Positions 38,401 through 44,187 of a stretch of 46,784 nt of DNA are shown here, piece by piece. This stretch comes from UBA7312 sp002715345 (lineage in GTDB: Bacteria; Bacteroidota; Bacteroidia; Flavobacteriales; UBA7312), in NCBI GenBank assembly GCA_964009845.1, contig CAXGIQ010000001.1, forward strand, positions 1 through 46,784. Direction: 5' to 3'. Position numbers and translations under genes: made by a program. The stretch's first letter is position 1; every line of letters begins with the position of its first letter. The notes under the pieces were generated by a model. The model searched no databases and was not told the origin of the DNA. It worked only from the letters and a program-made list of their open reading frames with translations.

Positions 38401-38774
38401 GTTGGATCAGCATTCAATCCAATAACAGAAAGCGAAAGATCGTTAACAACGATGCTATCCGCTACTGAACAGTTAAATCCATTTCCATCCGAAATAGTAA
38501 CAGCGTAAGTCCCCGCAGCTATGCCTGATGCAGGGTTTAAGTTTTCTGTGATATTATTCGTGAAATCTGTGACAGTATTCCCAAAAGCATCTGTTAAGGT
38601 AACAGAATATGGCGCAATCATTAAAGGATCAACCGTTACAGAAACAATTGCATCGTTAAGACAAATTTCATCTTGAACTACTAACGCTGTACATTGAGCA
38701 CTAGCATTAAATGAAAAAACTGCACTCAAAAAAAGAGTAACAGTAGTGAAAAACAACTTATATTTTGTATCCAA
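32472..38774 (-). CDS. giant SprB-repeat protein with T9SS type B (gliding motility-type) C-terminal domain
   Basis: A 2100-residue predicted surface protein. A signal peptide covers residues 1-26 (ending NASAQ). I count about 21 SprB-type repeats of 80-95 residues between about 110 and 1860, each with the pattern C-x-G-x-x-x-G-x-(I/V) then GG-x-x-P-Y-x-Y-x-W, and a DxxGC close to the end. Two Ig-like stretches follow, and the last 85 residues (from GFSPNGDGFNDTWEV to TIVR) are the type B/CHU_C sorting domain. In SprB itself such repeats form a mobile adhesin for gliding; whether this cell glides is unknown. The start is a TTG (38774-38772) with a stop four codons further upstream; no ATG precedes the signal peptide. 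porP follows by 3 nt. Confidence 0.92.
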   Translation of the reverse strand: MDTKYKLFFTTVTLFLSAVFSFNASAQCTALVVQDEICLNDAIVSVTVDPLMIAPYSVTLTDAFGNTVTDFTNNITENLNPASGIAAGTYAVTISDGNGFNCSVADSIVVNDLSLSVIGLNADPTCFGASDGDITFTAVNGGGGPYLFEWYDDNPLVGSSPIFSETVGSVGDMSASSILDSLEVGTYYAIVTTNTLCSQEITDSVGYVLDPEGDIDSVFIFWSQITNVDCFTESSGGVNIDVGGDAVPFTYKWFDVNGTFVSGNQDLSGQPAGTYSVLISNDNDCQEFQEFTITEPSDSLQLFEDVASRLNINCNGESTGQITVIATGGTEPYLFSINGGDAQASGIFTDLPAGTHDILVTDATGECTDVISVELVENSELSIFELSHQNILCAGNLGSFELLANGGVGPYLYGLGVPTEPSGFFSNLLAGDYTVNISDALGCTIDTTITITELLGIELNINQVEPASCFGVANGVIEVSAAGGVGGYAYTVDNFATSQPGGLFVNLSANQYTIQVQDANGCVGSVDAEVSEPTEIVLNDEVVVDVSCAGFADASVAIEPFGGTGIYQYSWTGPNGFTSLLQDINGLIAGGYFLDVIDSDGCVSSFEFNPVAPAPILTQAILDSVSCFNGFDGSLELTVFGGNSPYTIDWIGPNGFVGNGFSLNFLEAGTYTVDVTDQFDCPFLPFEYLIEQPAQIAVSEAVTIIECAGDSTGQLYLDVEGGNKPYSLNWQSNNGVVVSVGYDFSISSLQTGLYNFDITDVNNCLYTGDAEILQNDPISEIFDVVSETCGNDNGQITANVSGGVSPYTYLWSNGETTSQINDLAGGFPYFLTVTDDLGCMYETSVIVPAVGVPQIRDVQVQDAICFSTGTGSIIVDVEFGIPPFTYTWDLPNGSEVVELDSVLENVVAGSYGLAVMDAEGCVVTNTAPIVVNEPEELETSIEFVPTTFMLSCNGDLDGEIHFNTVGGTPFEGGFYWAFVNDPDFSEQLITNSLYGLSAGVYDIAIVDSNGCIENIQHEILEPAVLTAQAFTNSPLCHGEDNGNADIVISGGTADFSFANITPFSNFIQLSADSFRIYGLSEGVYYYDIVDENGCVSLNNSFYVSEPDLLEINSIYSTPESCVQWDGIATTEVVGGTSPYIYNWTYDEDGTLPVLLSDGLTPNPNNILSTVDFLTSGTYYSHIIDYNGCTTYDSVEVFELSSPNLSVVDVIHNDCFGDAQGQISVNTSGGNPLYQYSIDGGNNWYYNTVFTNLTAGLHTITVRDSLDCSDVITDIEVLEPSPVVATSSTIDVSCFGDTDGSATVNATGGTSLNGEYSFVWQLPNGTNLFPSNLSGLSQTVYNLAPGSYQVEVTDDNGCFTLHSPVVIGEPQLIGVSAEVTSSFNNQQISCFASEDGVLQAVGAGGTGLYTFDWYHLGELLSSSTTPSLSIIGGLGAGDYDVYISDENGCNTSTSVTIFSPTEVMVSFEDVIHIRCEGEGEGQATAVPFGGVSGFYNYIWTNSASDTISLTQQAQNLVMGEYFVTVSDVNECLASGSIVIDDSEVFKTLGPDTVSVNCFGIPDGIADLNPTGGWLPYSHLWSDPLGQITQEATGLAAGQWYVDIIYDANGCLIVDSVYVDGPESYVSIDDIIASDALCFDENSGTIDLTIVGGTAPYTYNWEGPDSYSSTQANLNNVSAGTYHVTITDALGCENYTFTTVGQPLTPVQIINVNTTNVQCYGEANGTAIIPNSSIVGGVTPYNTVDWQGENPNSLEAGVYNVTVEDSNGCEGSFTYEIFEPTALTAVITDVVDEDCTGEDATIIVDAQGGVAPYSYMYQNDFITQNSSSQNLQIDFDPINEGNDTLVMITVTDDNGCEFIIEDVEVHPAHIFNYNASITVCEGTPVDLNAAIPVNYQSYVWNVMGEYSSESTVQFDATVSTIVTVDVVTADGCTFSDEIAVNVNYPIVDAGIDNGIIVGESVTLEATTGTAVAWLTPDTILQSSVEVTPLRTTMYYAAILDESNMCVGVDSIRVFVGMNEGFSPNGDGFNDTWEVSYLNQFGDLKLEVFNRWGMLLWSSQSPMIANWDGTHNGKDMPVGTYYYVITFNSEDKDPLTGPVTIVR
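33185..38450 (-). repeat. about 21 tandem SprB-like modules within the coding sequence
   Basis: Modules recur roughly every 250-280 nt, each starting with a Cys-containing segment such as TCFGASDG, SCFNGFDG or CFGDAQGQ and continuing to GG.(S/A/T)PY.(Y/F).W. Unlike the Fn3 gene, the copies are diverged and I see no higher-order order among them. Best-preserved examples: SCFGDTDGSATVNATGG and ETCGNDNGQITANVSGG. Confidence 0.85.
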
Positions 38775-39196
38775 AGTGTGGCGTATTTAAATTAGTCACT
38801 TTATTCAATTCGCTAAGGTACAAAAATTAAAAAAACTAGAAGGCTTCGAAACCCCTCTTAAAAAATAAATAAACACATAAGCGTTATTACTAAAAAACAA
38901 GCTTAACAAAAACCCTTTGCAAGTGGTGATTTGTTTTATATAGAAAAACATTTTGAACGCGTAATACAAACAATCTTCTGTCTATATTTTTTAAAAACTA
39001 CTGTCTTACATTTGTACTAAAGAAAATTAATCTTCGTTTTCAAAAGAAAAATATGTTTTTAAAATCTATAATCTTAATAATGCTTGCTTACACATTATGG
39101 CCAAAGAGAAGGCAGGAATCAAAAAGTTAAAGTTCGTTCTTATTATTACACGAGCATCTTCTTCATAGTACTTATTAAAAAAAAAGATTTGCTCGT
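38775..39196. other. 422-nt intergenic region with a possible small plus-strand transcription unit
   Basis: No normal-length gene. Plus strand: a TACATTTG box (39007-39014), a 23-codon frame at 39097-39168 ending in Arg-Ala-Ser-Ser-Ser-stop, and an inverted repeat ACGAGCA (39150-39156) / TGCTCGT (39190-39196) whose left arm covers the Arg-Ala codons. A bidirectional terminator follows at 39197-39224. The part nearer 38775 should hold the promoter of the SprB-like gene, but no clean TAnnTTTG was found there. Confidence 0.45.
39097..39168 (+). other. candidate 23-codon ORF (leader-peptide-like)
   Basis: Starts ATGGCCAAAGAG and ends with codons for ITRASSS and TAG. The N-terminal half is Lys-rich, the second half hydrophobic (LKFVLIIT). 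It lies between a TAnnTTTG box and a terminator on the same strand, an arrangement like an amino-acid attenuator, but no plus-strand gene follows. It may be chance; I list it as a candidate only. Confidence 0.25.
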
Positions 39197-39224
39197 AAAA
39201 AAAACCCTCTAATCGAGGGTTTTC
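39197..39224. terminator. terminator after the T9SS esterase gene (bidirectional)
   Basis: AAAACCCTC, a five-base loop, GAGGGTTTT: a 9-bp stem flanked by eight A on the left and T-rich sequence on the right. On the minus strand it follows the esterase stop by about 8 nt with a run of eight T. It could equally end a short plus-strand transcript. Confidence 0.85.
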
Positions 39225-39231
39225 TTTTATT

Positions 39232-40428
39232 TTACTGTATCATTAATCGCTCCCTTACAACACCTTGCTCTGTTTCAACACTTAACACATATACCCCTGC
39301 TGAAACATCTCTTACATCTAACATCATTTCATGCGAATTTATTGCAGATTGTATCACTTTTACTTTTTTGCCAGTCAAATCGAAAAGATTCAGTACACGA
39401 ATTGGCATATTCAATTTAAGACTCACATAAGAAGAGGATGGATTTGGATAAACCTGTATTGTTAACCTTTGTTCTTCTATTGCTGCCGACACTTCATAAC
39501 AATCTAGTGTAGTATAAAGAAAATCGCTTATGAAAGGAACTGAAACATCATAATTTAATGGCGCAGCATGGTCTCCTGATGTAAAGGTCAGCAAATCATT
39601 ATATAAATTATTTTCGTTTGCTTTTTCATGAACAATTCCAGATCCACAAAGCTTAGGCAATAATGAATTATTAGATAACGGATGACCACAATTATAATCA
39701 ACTGTATTGTCATCTGTCGCATGCAAACTTACTATCGGCTCATCATCGGGGTCAATAAAACTTGGTTTATACACCGCTCCAGCTAATGAAACAACCCCCT
39801 TTACACTAGAAGAATAACCTTCATTTCCACTATTACCATCAATCCCACCAGCGTTTTCTGCAATAGAGACTAAATAACTTGGTAATTCATTGATGTCATC
39901 AATAAAAGCTAAGTTAGCAGCTATTATTGCGCCGGCAGAATAACCCCCCATATAAATTTGGTGGGGATCTATGCCAAATTGATTTCCATTTTCTGCAACA
40001 TCTTTTCTAAAATATCTAATTGCAGATTTAGCATCACCTATAGCATTAAATACAGTTTGTAACATATGCATAGAATCTGTTAAATTCCAAACTGTTGTCA
40101 ATCTATACTGAATTGAAGCTGTTACATATCCTCTTTTTGCAAAAGATTCACACAAAGAAATCATGGCTGGATTATCTTTATCTCCTAGATAAAAAGTCCC
40201 TCCGTGCGCGAAAATTATAAGAGGCCTATTTGTTTCAATATCTCCTACAGGCTCATATATATCCATATCTAGCCCACTATTAAACAAGCTCCAATCATAA
40301 ACATCTGTATACTCTACTTCTGTTACCTGAACATCATCAAAAATTTCACTTTCATACCTACCATCACATTGGGCAAAAACCTGAGCTGACAACACAACTG
40401 CTGCTGTCAAGAATAGAATTCTTTTCAT
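39232..40428 (-). CDS. secreted carboxylesterase-like alpha/beta hydrolase with T9SS type A sorting domain
   Basis: A 398-residue exported enzyme. Signal peptide at residues 1-19 (ending AQVFAQ). The alpha/beta hydrolase core has the oxyanion motif FAHGGTFYLG, the nucleophile elbow GGYSAGA (Ser), a plausible acid in LHATDDNTVDY and a His in TSGDHAAPL. This fits carboxylesterase/acetyl-xylan-esterase-like families; the substrate cannot be told. The last 75 residues (from IQVYPNPSSSYVSLKL to the end) are a type A sorting domain, sending it through T9SS. It starts 42 nt after metG on the same strand and may be co-transcribed with it. Confidence 0.88.
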   Translation of the reverse strand: MKRILFLTAAVVLSAQVFAQCDGRYESEIFDDVQVTEVEYTDVYDWSLFNSGLDMDIYEPVGDIETNRPLIIFAHGGTFYLGDKDNPAMISLCESFAKRGYVTASIQYRLTTVWNLTDSMHMLQTVFNAIGDAKSAIRYFRKDVAENGNQFGIDPHQIYMGGYSAGAIIAANLAFIDDINELPSYLVSIAENAGGIDGNSGNEGYSSSVKGVVSLAGAVYKPSFIDPDDEPIVSLHATDDNTVDYNCGHPLSNNSLLPKLCGSGIVHEKANENNLYNDLLTFTSGDHAAPLNYDVSVPFISDFLYTTLDCYEVSAAIEEQRLTIQVYPNPSSSYVSLKLNMPIRVLNLFDLTGKKVKVIQSAINSHEMMLDVRDVSAGVYVLSVETEQGVVRERLMIQ

Positions 40429-40470
40429 AAAAAATAAATTTGGTGCCTAAATTTAGAAAAATATAATTCT

Positions 40471-42159
40471 TTAGCCAAGTCTGGCCAATTGAGCTTCAAT
40501 TTGCTCATCTTCTATTCTACTAAACAACAAGGATGCTTTTTCTATTTGATGATTAGTGGACAACAATTGTTCAGCAGACTGTTCCCAAGCACTCTCTGAA
40601 ACATTTAACATGGCTGTTAATTTTTCCGCTGTGAAAGGTAAAAAAGGTTTTGATAATATAGACAAAGAAGCCGCTAGCTGCAAAGCAATATTTATGATGG
40701 TTTGCGTGCGTACCTCATCTGTTTTTTTCAACTTCCAAGGCTCTGTATCTGCCAAATATTTATTCCCTAATCGAGCTAGACTCATCATTTCAGACAAGGC
40801 TTCTCTAAACTTATACCTTTCAATACAGTAGCCAATTTTCTTAGGAGAATCTTTTATCGCCTGCAACACTTCTTGATCGTATATTGTTAACTCTCCTTGT
40901 TCTGGAACTTTTCCTTCCCAATATTTATTAGTCAACACAACAACTCTGTTTATGAAATTGCCTAAAATTCCTACCAACTCACTATTATTACGGGTTTGAA
41001 AATCTTTCCAAGTAAAATCCGTGTCTTTGCTTTCGGGAGCTGTTGCACACAAAGCATAACGAAGCACATCCTGTTGATTTTCAAAATCTTCAATATACTC
41101 ATGTAGCCATATCGCCCAATTCCTAGAGGTAGACAACTTGTCTCCTTCTAAATTAAGAAACTCATTAGCGGGCACATTTGTTGGGAGCGCATAATTTCCA
41201 TGAGCGCGTAAGATTATTGGAAAGATTACACAATGAAACACAATATTATCCTTTCCAATAAAATGAATAAGTTCTACATCATCTCCTTGCCAATAAGATT
41301 TCCAATCTTTTCCGTTATCAGAAGCCCACTGCTTGGTGGCAGTAATATAACCTATAGGAGCATCCAACCACACATATAAGACTTTACCATCTGCTCCCTC
41401 AACAGGAACTTTGACTCCCCAATCTAAATCACGAGTCATAGCACGTTCCTGCAACCCCCCATCAATCCATGACTTGCACTGACCCAGCACTTGCGAGCGC
41501 CATGTTTTTGGGTCATGATGCTGTTTACCATCCAACATTCCTTCCTCTATCCATTCCTTCAGCCAAACTTCATGCTTTTGCATTGACAAATACCAGTGAG
41601 AAGTTGTTTTCATCACAGGCGTGTTTCCACTTAAAGTAGATGTTGGATTCTTCAATTCTAAAGGACTTAAAGCACTACCACACTTTTCGCACTGATCTCC
41701 ATAAGCATGTTCATATCCACATTTTGGACATTCGCCTGTAATATATCTGTCAGCTAAAAATTGTTGATACTCTTCGTCAAAAAACTGTTCTGATGTTTTT
41801 TGTGTAAACACCTCTTTTTCCTCCAAAGTCTTGAAGTACTCAGAAGCAGTTTCATGATGTAATTCTGATGATGTTCTATGATAGATATCAAAATCTATAC
41901 CAAGATCTGTAAAGGCTTTTTCGTTAATCGCGTGGTATTTATCCACAATTTCTTGCGGACTTACGCCGTCCTTTTTTGCTCGAAGTGTAATAGCAGCTCC
42001 GTGCTCATCCGACCCACACACAAACAACACATCATCCCCTTTTGATTTTCGGTAACGCACATAAATATCTGCTGGCAAATATGCTCCTGCAATATGCCCT
42101 ATATGTAAAGGTCCGTTTGCATAAGGCAAAGCGGATGTTACGGTATATTTCTTGCTCAT
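40471..42159 (-). CDS. metG: methionine--tRNA ligase, short form
   Basis: Charges tRNA-Met, including the initiator. The 562-residue class I synthetase shows PYANGPLHIGHIAGAYLPAD (HIGH motif), a zinc knuckle with CPKCGYEH and CEKCGSAL, YVWLDAPIGY, and DKLSTSRNW as the KMSKS equivalent. The anticodon-binding helical domain is present. The protein stops near IEAQLARLG, where many Bacteroidota homologues of about 680 residues continue into a C-terminal tRNA-binding (EMAP-II-like) domain; here that domain is missing and no remnant is seen in the 42 nt before the next gene. A TATCTTTG box (42190-42183) lies about 23 nt before the ATG. Confidence 0.95.
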   Translation of the reverse strand: MSKKYTVTSALPYANGPLHIGHIAGAYLPADIYVRYRKSKGDDVLFVCGSDEHGAAITLRAKKDGVSPQEIVDKYHAINEKAFTDLGIDFDIYHRTSSELHHETASEYFKTLEEKEVFTQKTSEQFFDEEYQQFLADRYITGECPKCGYEHAYGDQCEKCGSALSPLELKNPTSTLSGNTPVMKTTSHWYLSMQKHEVWLKEWIEEGMLDGKQHHDPKTWRSQVLGQCKSWIDGGLQERAMTRDLDWGVKVPVEGADGKVLYVWLDAPIGYITATKQWASDNGKDWKSYWQGDDVELIHFIGKDNIVFHCVIFPIILRAHGNYALPTNVPANEFLNLEGDKLSTSRNWAIWLHEYIEDFENQQDVLRYALCATAPESKDTDFTWKDFQTRNNSELVGILGNFINRVVVLTNKYWEGKVPEQGELTIYDQEVLQAIKDSPKKIGYCIERYKFREALSEMMSLARLGNKYLADTEPWKLKKTDEVRTQTIINIALQLAASLSILSKPFLPFTAEKLTAMLNVSESAWEQSAEQLLSTNHQIEKASLLFSRIEDEQIEAQLARLG

Positions 42160-42174
42160 TTAAGTCCTAAAAAT

Positions 42175-42190
42175 TAACTTCGCAAAGATA
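42175..42190. promoter_or_regulatory. back-to-back -7 boxes for metG (minus) and the LD-carboxypeptidase gene (plus)
   Basis: TAACTTCG (plus, 42175-42182, one mismatch to TAnnTTTG) directly abuts CAAAGATA, which is TATCTTTG on the minus strand (42190-42183, perfect). The two divergent genes are only 51 nt apart, so polymerases would compete for the same site. The minus-strand box is the more convincing of the two. Confidence 0.45.
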
Positions 42191-42210
42191 TTAAAAGCAC
42201 GCAGAGAACC

Positions 42211-43128
42211 GTGAGCATAAGCAAGCAATCTATCATTCGTCCATCTTCCCTTCAACAAGGAGATCAAATTGGTATTATATCTACTGCCCGAAAAATCAGC
42301 AAAGAAGAGTTAGCATTTGCTAAAAATACCTTTAAAAGCTGGGGGCTGATGATCGTTTTTGGAAAAAACCTCTTTCAAGAACATAATCAATTTGCAGGAA
42401 CAGATGTGCAAAGAGCTTCTGATTTACAGCAGATGATTGACAACCCCGACATTAAAGCAATTATTTGTGCTCGTGGCGGATATGGAACAGTTCGTATATT
42501 AGACCTTGTTAACTTATCTGTACTTCAAACAAACCCTAAGTGGATTGCCGGATATAGCGATGTTACCGCCTTACACTCTAATTTGCACAACTTAAATATT
42601 ACTTCTCTACATAGCACCATGCCTATTAACTTCTCAAACAATACTAACAATAGTTTAGATAGTTTGAAACAAGCACTTTTTGGAAATCCGATATCATACA
42701 ACTTTCCAATACACGACCTCAATAGAATTGGACATGCAAAAGGAAAAGTTGTAGGAGGAAATCTCTCTATTATTTACAGCTTATTAGGTTCAAATTCTGA
42801 CATAAATACAGATGGTAAAATTCTATTCTTAGAAGATTTGGACGAATACCTATATCATATAGACAGAATGATGATGAACCTAAAACGCAACGGAAAACTA
42901 TCCAAATTAGCCGGCTTGCTTATAGGGGGGATGAGCGACATGAATGACAACACCATCCCTTTTGGGAAAAGCGCAATGGAAATTATTACTGAAGCTGTTT
43001 CCGAATACGACTACCCTGTCGCATTTAACTTTCCAGCTGGTCATATAAACAACAACAACACTATTGTTTTAGGTCAAACAGCAAACCTAACAATAGATCG
43101 AAATAATTCGAACTTGACTTTCTGCTAG
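42211..43128 (+). CDS. LD-carboxypeptidase (peptidase family S66)
   Basis: A cytoplasmic serine peptidase that removes the terminal D-Ala from tetrapeptides during murein recycling. The 305-residue protein has an N-terminal DQIGIISTAR segment, ARGGYG, the nucleophile Ser in AGYSDVTALH, a Glu in FLEDLDEYLYHIDRM and a His in PAGHINNNNTIVLG, completing the Ser-His-Glu triad of S66. The start is GTG (42211-42213), followed by AGCATAAGC; I see no in-frame ATG before it. No signal peptide, as expected. Divergent from metG. There is no terminator directly after it. Confidence 0.93.
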   Translation: MSISKQSIIRPSSLQQGDQIGIISTARKISKEELAFAKNTFKSWGLMIVFGKNLFQEHNQFAGTDVQRASDLQQMIDNPDIKAIICARGGYGTVRILDLVNLSVLQTNPKWIAGYSDVTALHSNLHNLNITSLHSTMPINFSNNTNNSLDSLKQALFGNPISYNFPIHDLNRIGHAKGKVVGGNLSIIYSLLGSNSDINTDGKILFLEDLDEYLYHIDRMMMNLKRNGKLSKLAGLLIGGMSDMNDNTIPFGKSAMEIITEAVSEYDYPVAFNFPAGHINNNNTIVLGQTANLTIDRNNSNLTFC

Positions 43129-43159
43129 ATTACGCCTATATTCACATAAACAATTCCTT

Positions 43160-43285
43160 ATGAAAAAGTTTCTGTGCATCCTGTATATTTTACCCTTTCT
43201 TTGCTTTAGCCAATCTCCTAACTTTAGTGAGGACATCGCTCCAATTTTTTACAATAAAATTGAGCACCCTAAAAATGCCTTTTAA
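43160..43285 (+). pseudogene. 41-codon remnant of an exported cytochrome c-like protein
   Basis: A short frame with a good signal peptide (MKKFLCILYILPFLCFSQ) followed by SPNFSEDIAPIFYNK. The sequence FSEDIAPIFYNK normally precedes a CxxCH haem site in a widespread Bacteroidota family of exported cytochrome c-like or monooxygenase-like proteins (usually several hundred residues). Here the reading continues IEHPKNAF and stops, with no CxxCH. It lies in the spacer between the LD-carboxypeptidase and pseudouridine synthase genes. I read it as a gene relic after a deletion; a functional short secreted peptide is less likely. Confidence 0.5.
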
Positions 43286-43299
43286 GGAATTGCTTTCAC

Positions 43300-43307
43300 T
43301 AACTTTG
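43300..43307 (+). promoter_or_regulatory. predicted -7 box of the pseudouridine synthase gene
   Basis: TAACTTTG matches TAnnTTTG and ends 14 nt before the ATG. A GGAG lies at 43317-43320, just before the ATG (43322), too close to be an ideal ribosome binding site. This promoter would serve the three or more genes downstream. Confidence 0.55.
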
Positions 43308-43321
43308 CAAAAAATTGGAGC

Positions 43322-44143
43322 ATGAGCAAATTCCAAAAAAAACTAAATAATAAAAACAACCATTCAAAGTTAGGGGGTAAAAACACTCCTTTTAAAAAGC
43401 GTATTTCTAAAAAACCAAAAAATAAAACAGTAAAAGAAGGCATGCGTTTAAATCAATTTATCGCTCATGCTGGCATTTGCTCTAGAAGAGAGGCAGACCA
43501 ATTTATTGCAGCAGGCTTAGTTAGCATCAATGATGAGGTGGTGACAAAAATGGGATATAGAGTAAAGCCTTCGGACACTGTAAAATTCAACAACGAACTG
43601 ATTAAATCAGAGAAAAAGAAGTATATATTACTCAATAAGCCGAAAGGATACATCTGCACTTCGGATGACCCTAAAAACAGAAAAACAGTCATGGAATTAG
43701 TACGCGGAGCTTGCAAAGAAATACTCTATCCTGTTGGTCGTTTACACCGACAAACCACAGGACTCCTACTATTTACTAATGATGGAGAAATGGCCAAAAA
43801 ACTGACCAACCCCAAACATGGAGTCAAAAAAATCTATCATGTTTTGTTAGACAAAAATCTTAAGTCAGTAGATCTTAAGAAAATTGTGGAGGGTGTAAAT
43901 ATAGAGGAAGGAACTGCTTATGTAGAAGCTGCCACTTACATCAAAAACGCACCAAAAAGAGAAGTGGGCATCGAAATACACAGAGGCAAAAACAGTACAG
44001 TTCGTAGAATTTTCGAACACCTCGGATACAATGTGCTTCGCTTAGATAGAGTTTACTTTGCTGGACTGACCAAAAAAGACATTTCAAGAGGGCGTCATCG
44101 ATTCCTTTCAGAGCAGGAAGTTGCAATGCTAAAAATGGTTTAA
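43322..44143 (+). CDS. RsuA/RluB-family pseudouridine synthase with the catalytic Asp replaced by His
   Basis: A 273-residue protein with a Lys/Asn-rich N-terminal tail (about 1-38), an S4 RNA-binding domain (MRLNQFIAHAGICSRREAD, about 41-90) and a pseudouridine synthase domain. RsuA/RluB enzymes modify U to pseudouridine in rRNA and need the Asp of the motif GRLD. Here the motif reads PVGRLHRQTTGLLLFTNDG: residue 142 is His, encoded CAC at 43745-43747, where GAC or GAT is expected. The rest of the domain (KKIYHVLLDK, RGKNSTVRRIFEHLGY, LRLDRVYFAGL) is intact. Either the enzyme is inactive and acts as an RNA-binding protein, or a base was misread. It begins an operon with the AsmA-like gene. 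Confidence 0.9.
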   Translation: MSKFQKKLNNKNNHSKLGGKNTPFKKRISKKPKNKTVKEGMRLNQFIAHAGICSRREADQFIAAGLVSINDEVVTKMGYRVKPSDTVKFNNELIKSEKKKYILLNKPKGYICTSDDPKNRKTVMELVRGACKEILYPVGRLHRQTTGLLLFTNDGEMAKKLTNPKHGVKKIYHVLLDKNLKSVDLKKIVEGVNIEEGTAYVEAATYIKNAPKREVGIEIHRGKNSTVRRIFEHLGYNVLRLDRVYFAGLTKKDISRGRHRFLSEQEVAMLKMV

Positions 44144-44187
44144 ATTAGCCACACAACAGCTGCTTTATTTATGCGTTGTATTAACTG

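Noticed and set aside
31250..39175. Mobile element suggested by the shared TTCTTCATAGTACTT string in two spacers
   Set aside because: Only 15 nt match, the flanks do not align, and there is no transposase or terminal inverted repeat; a match of this size is expected by chance in a window this long.
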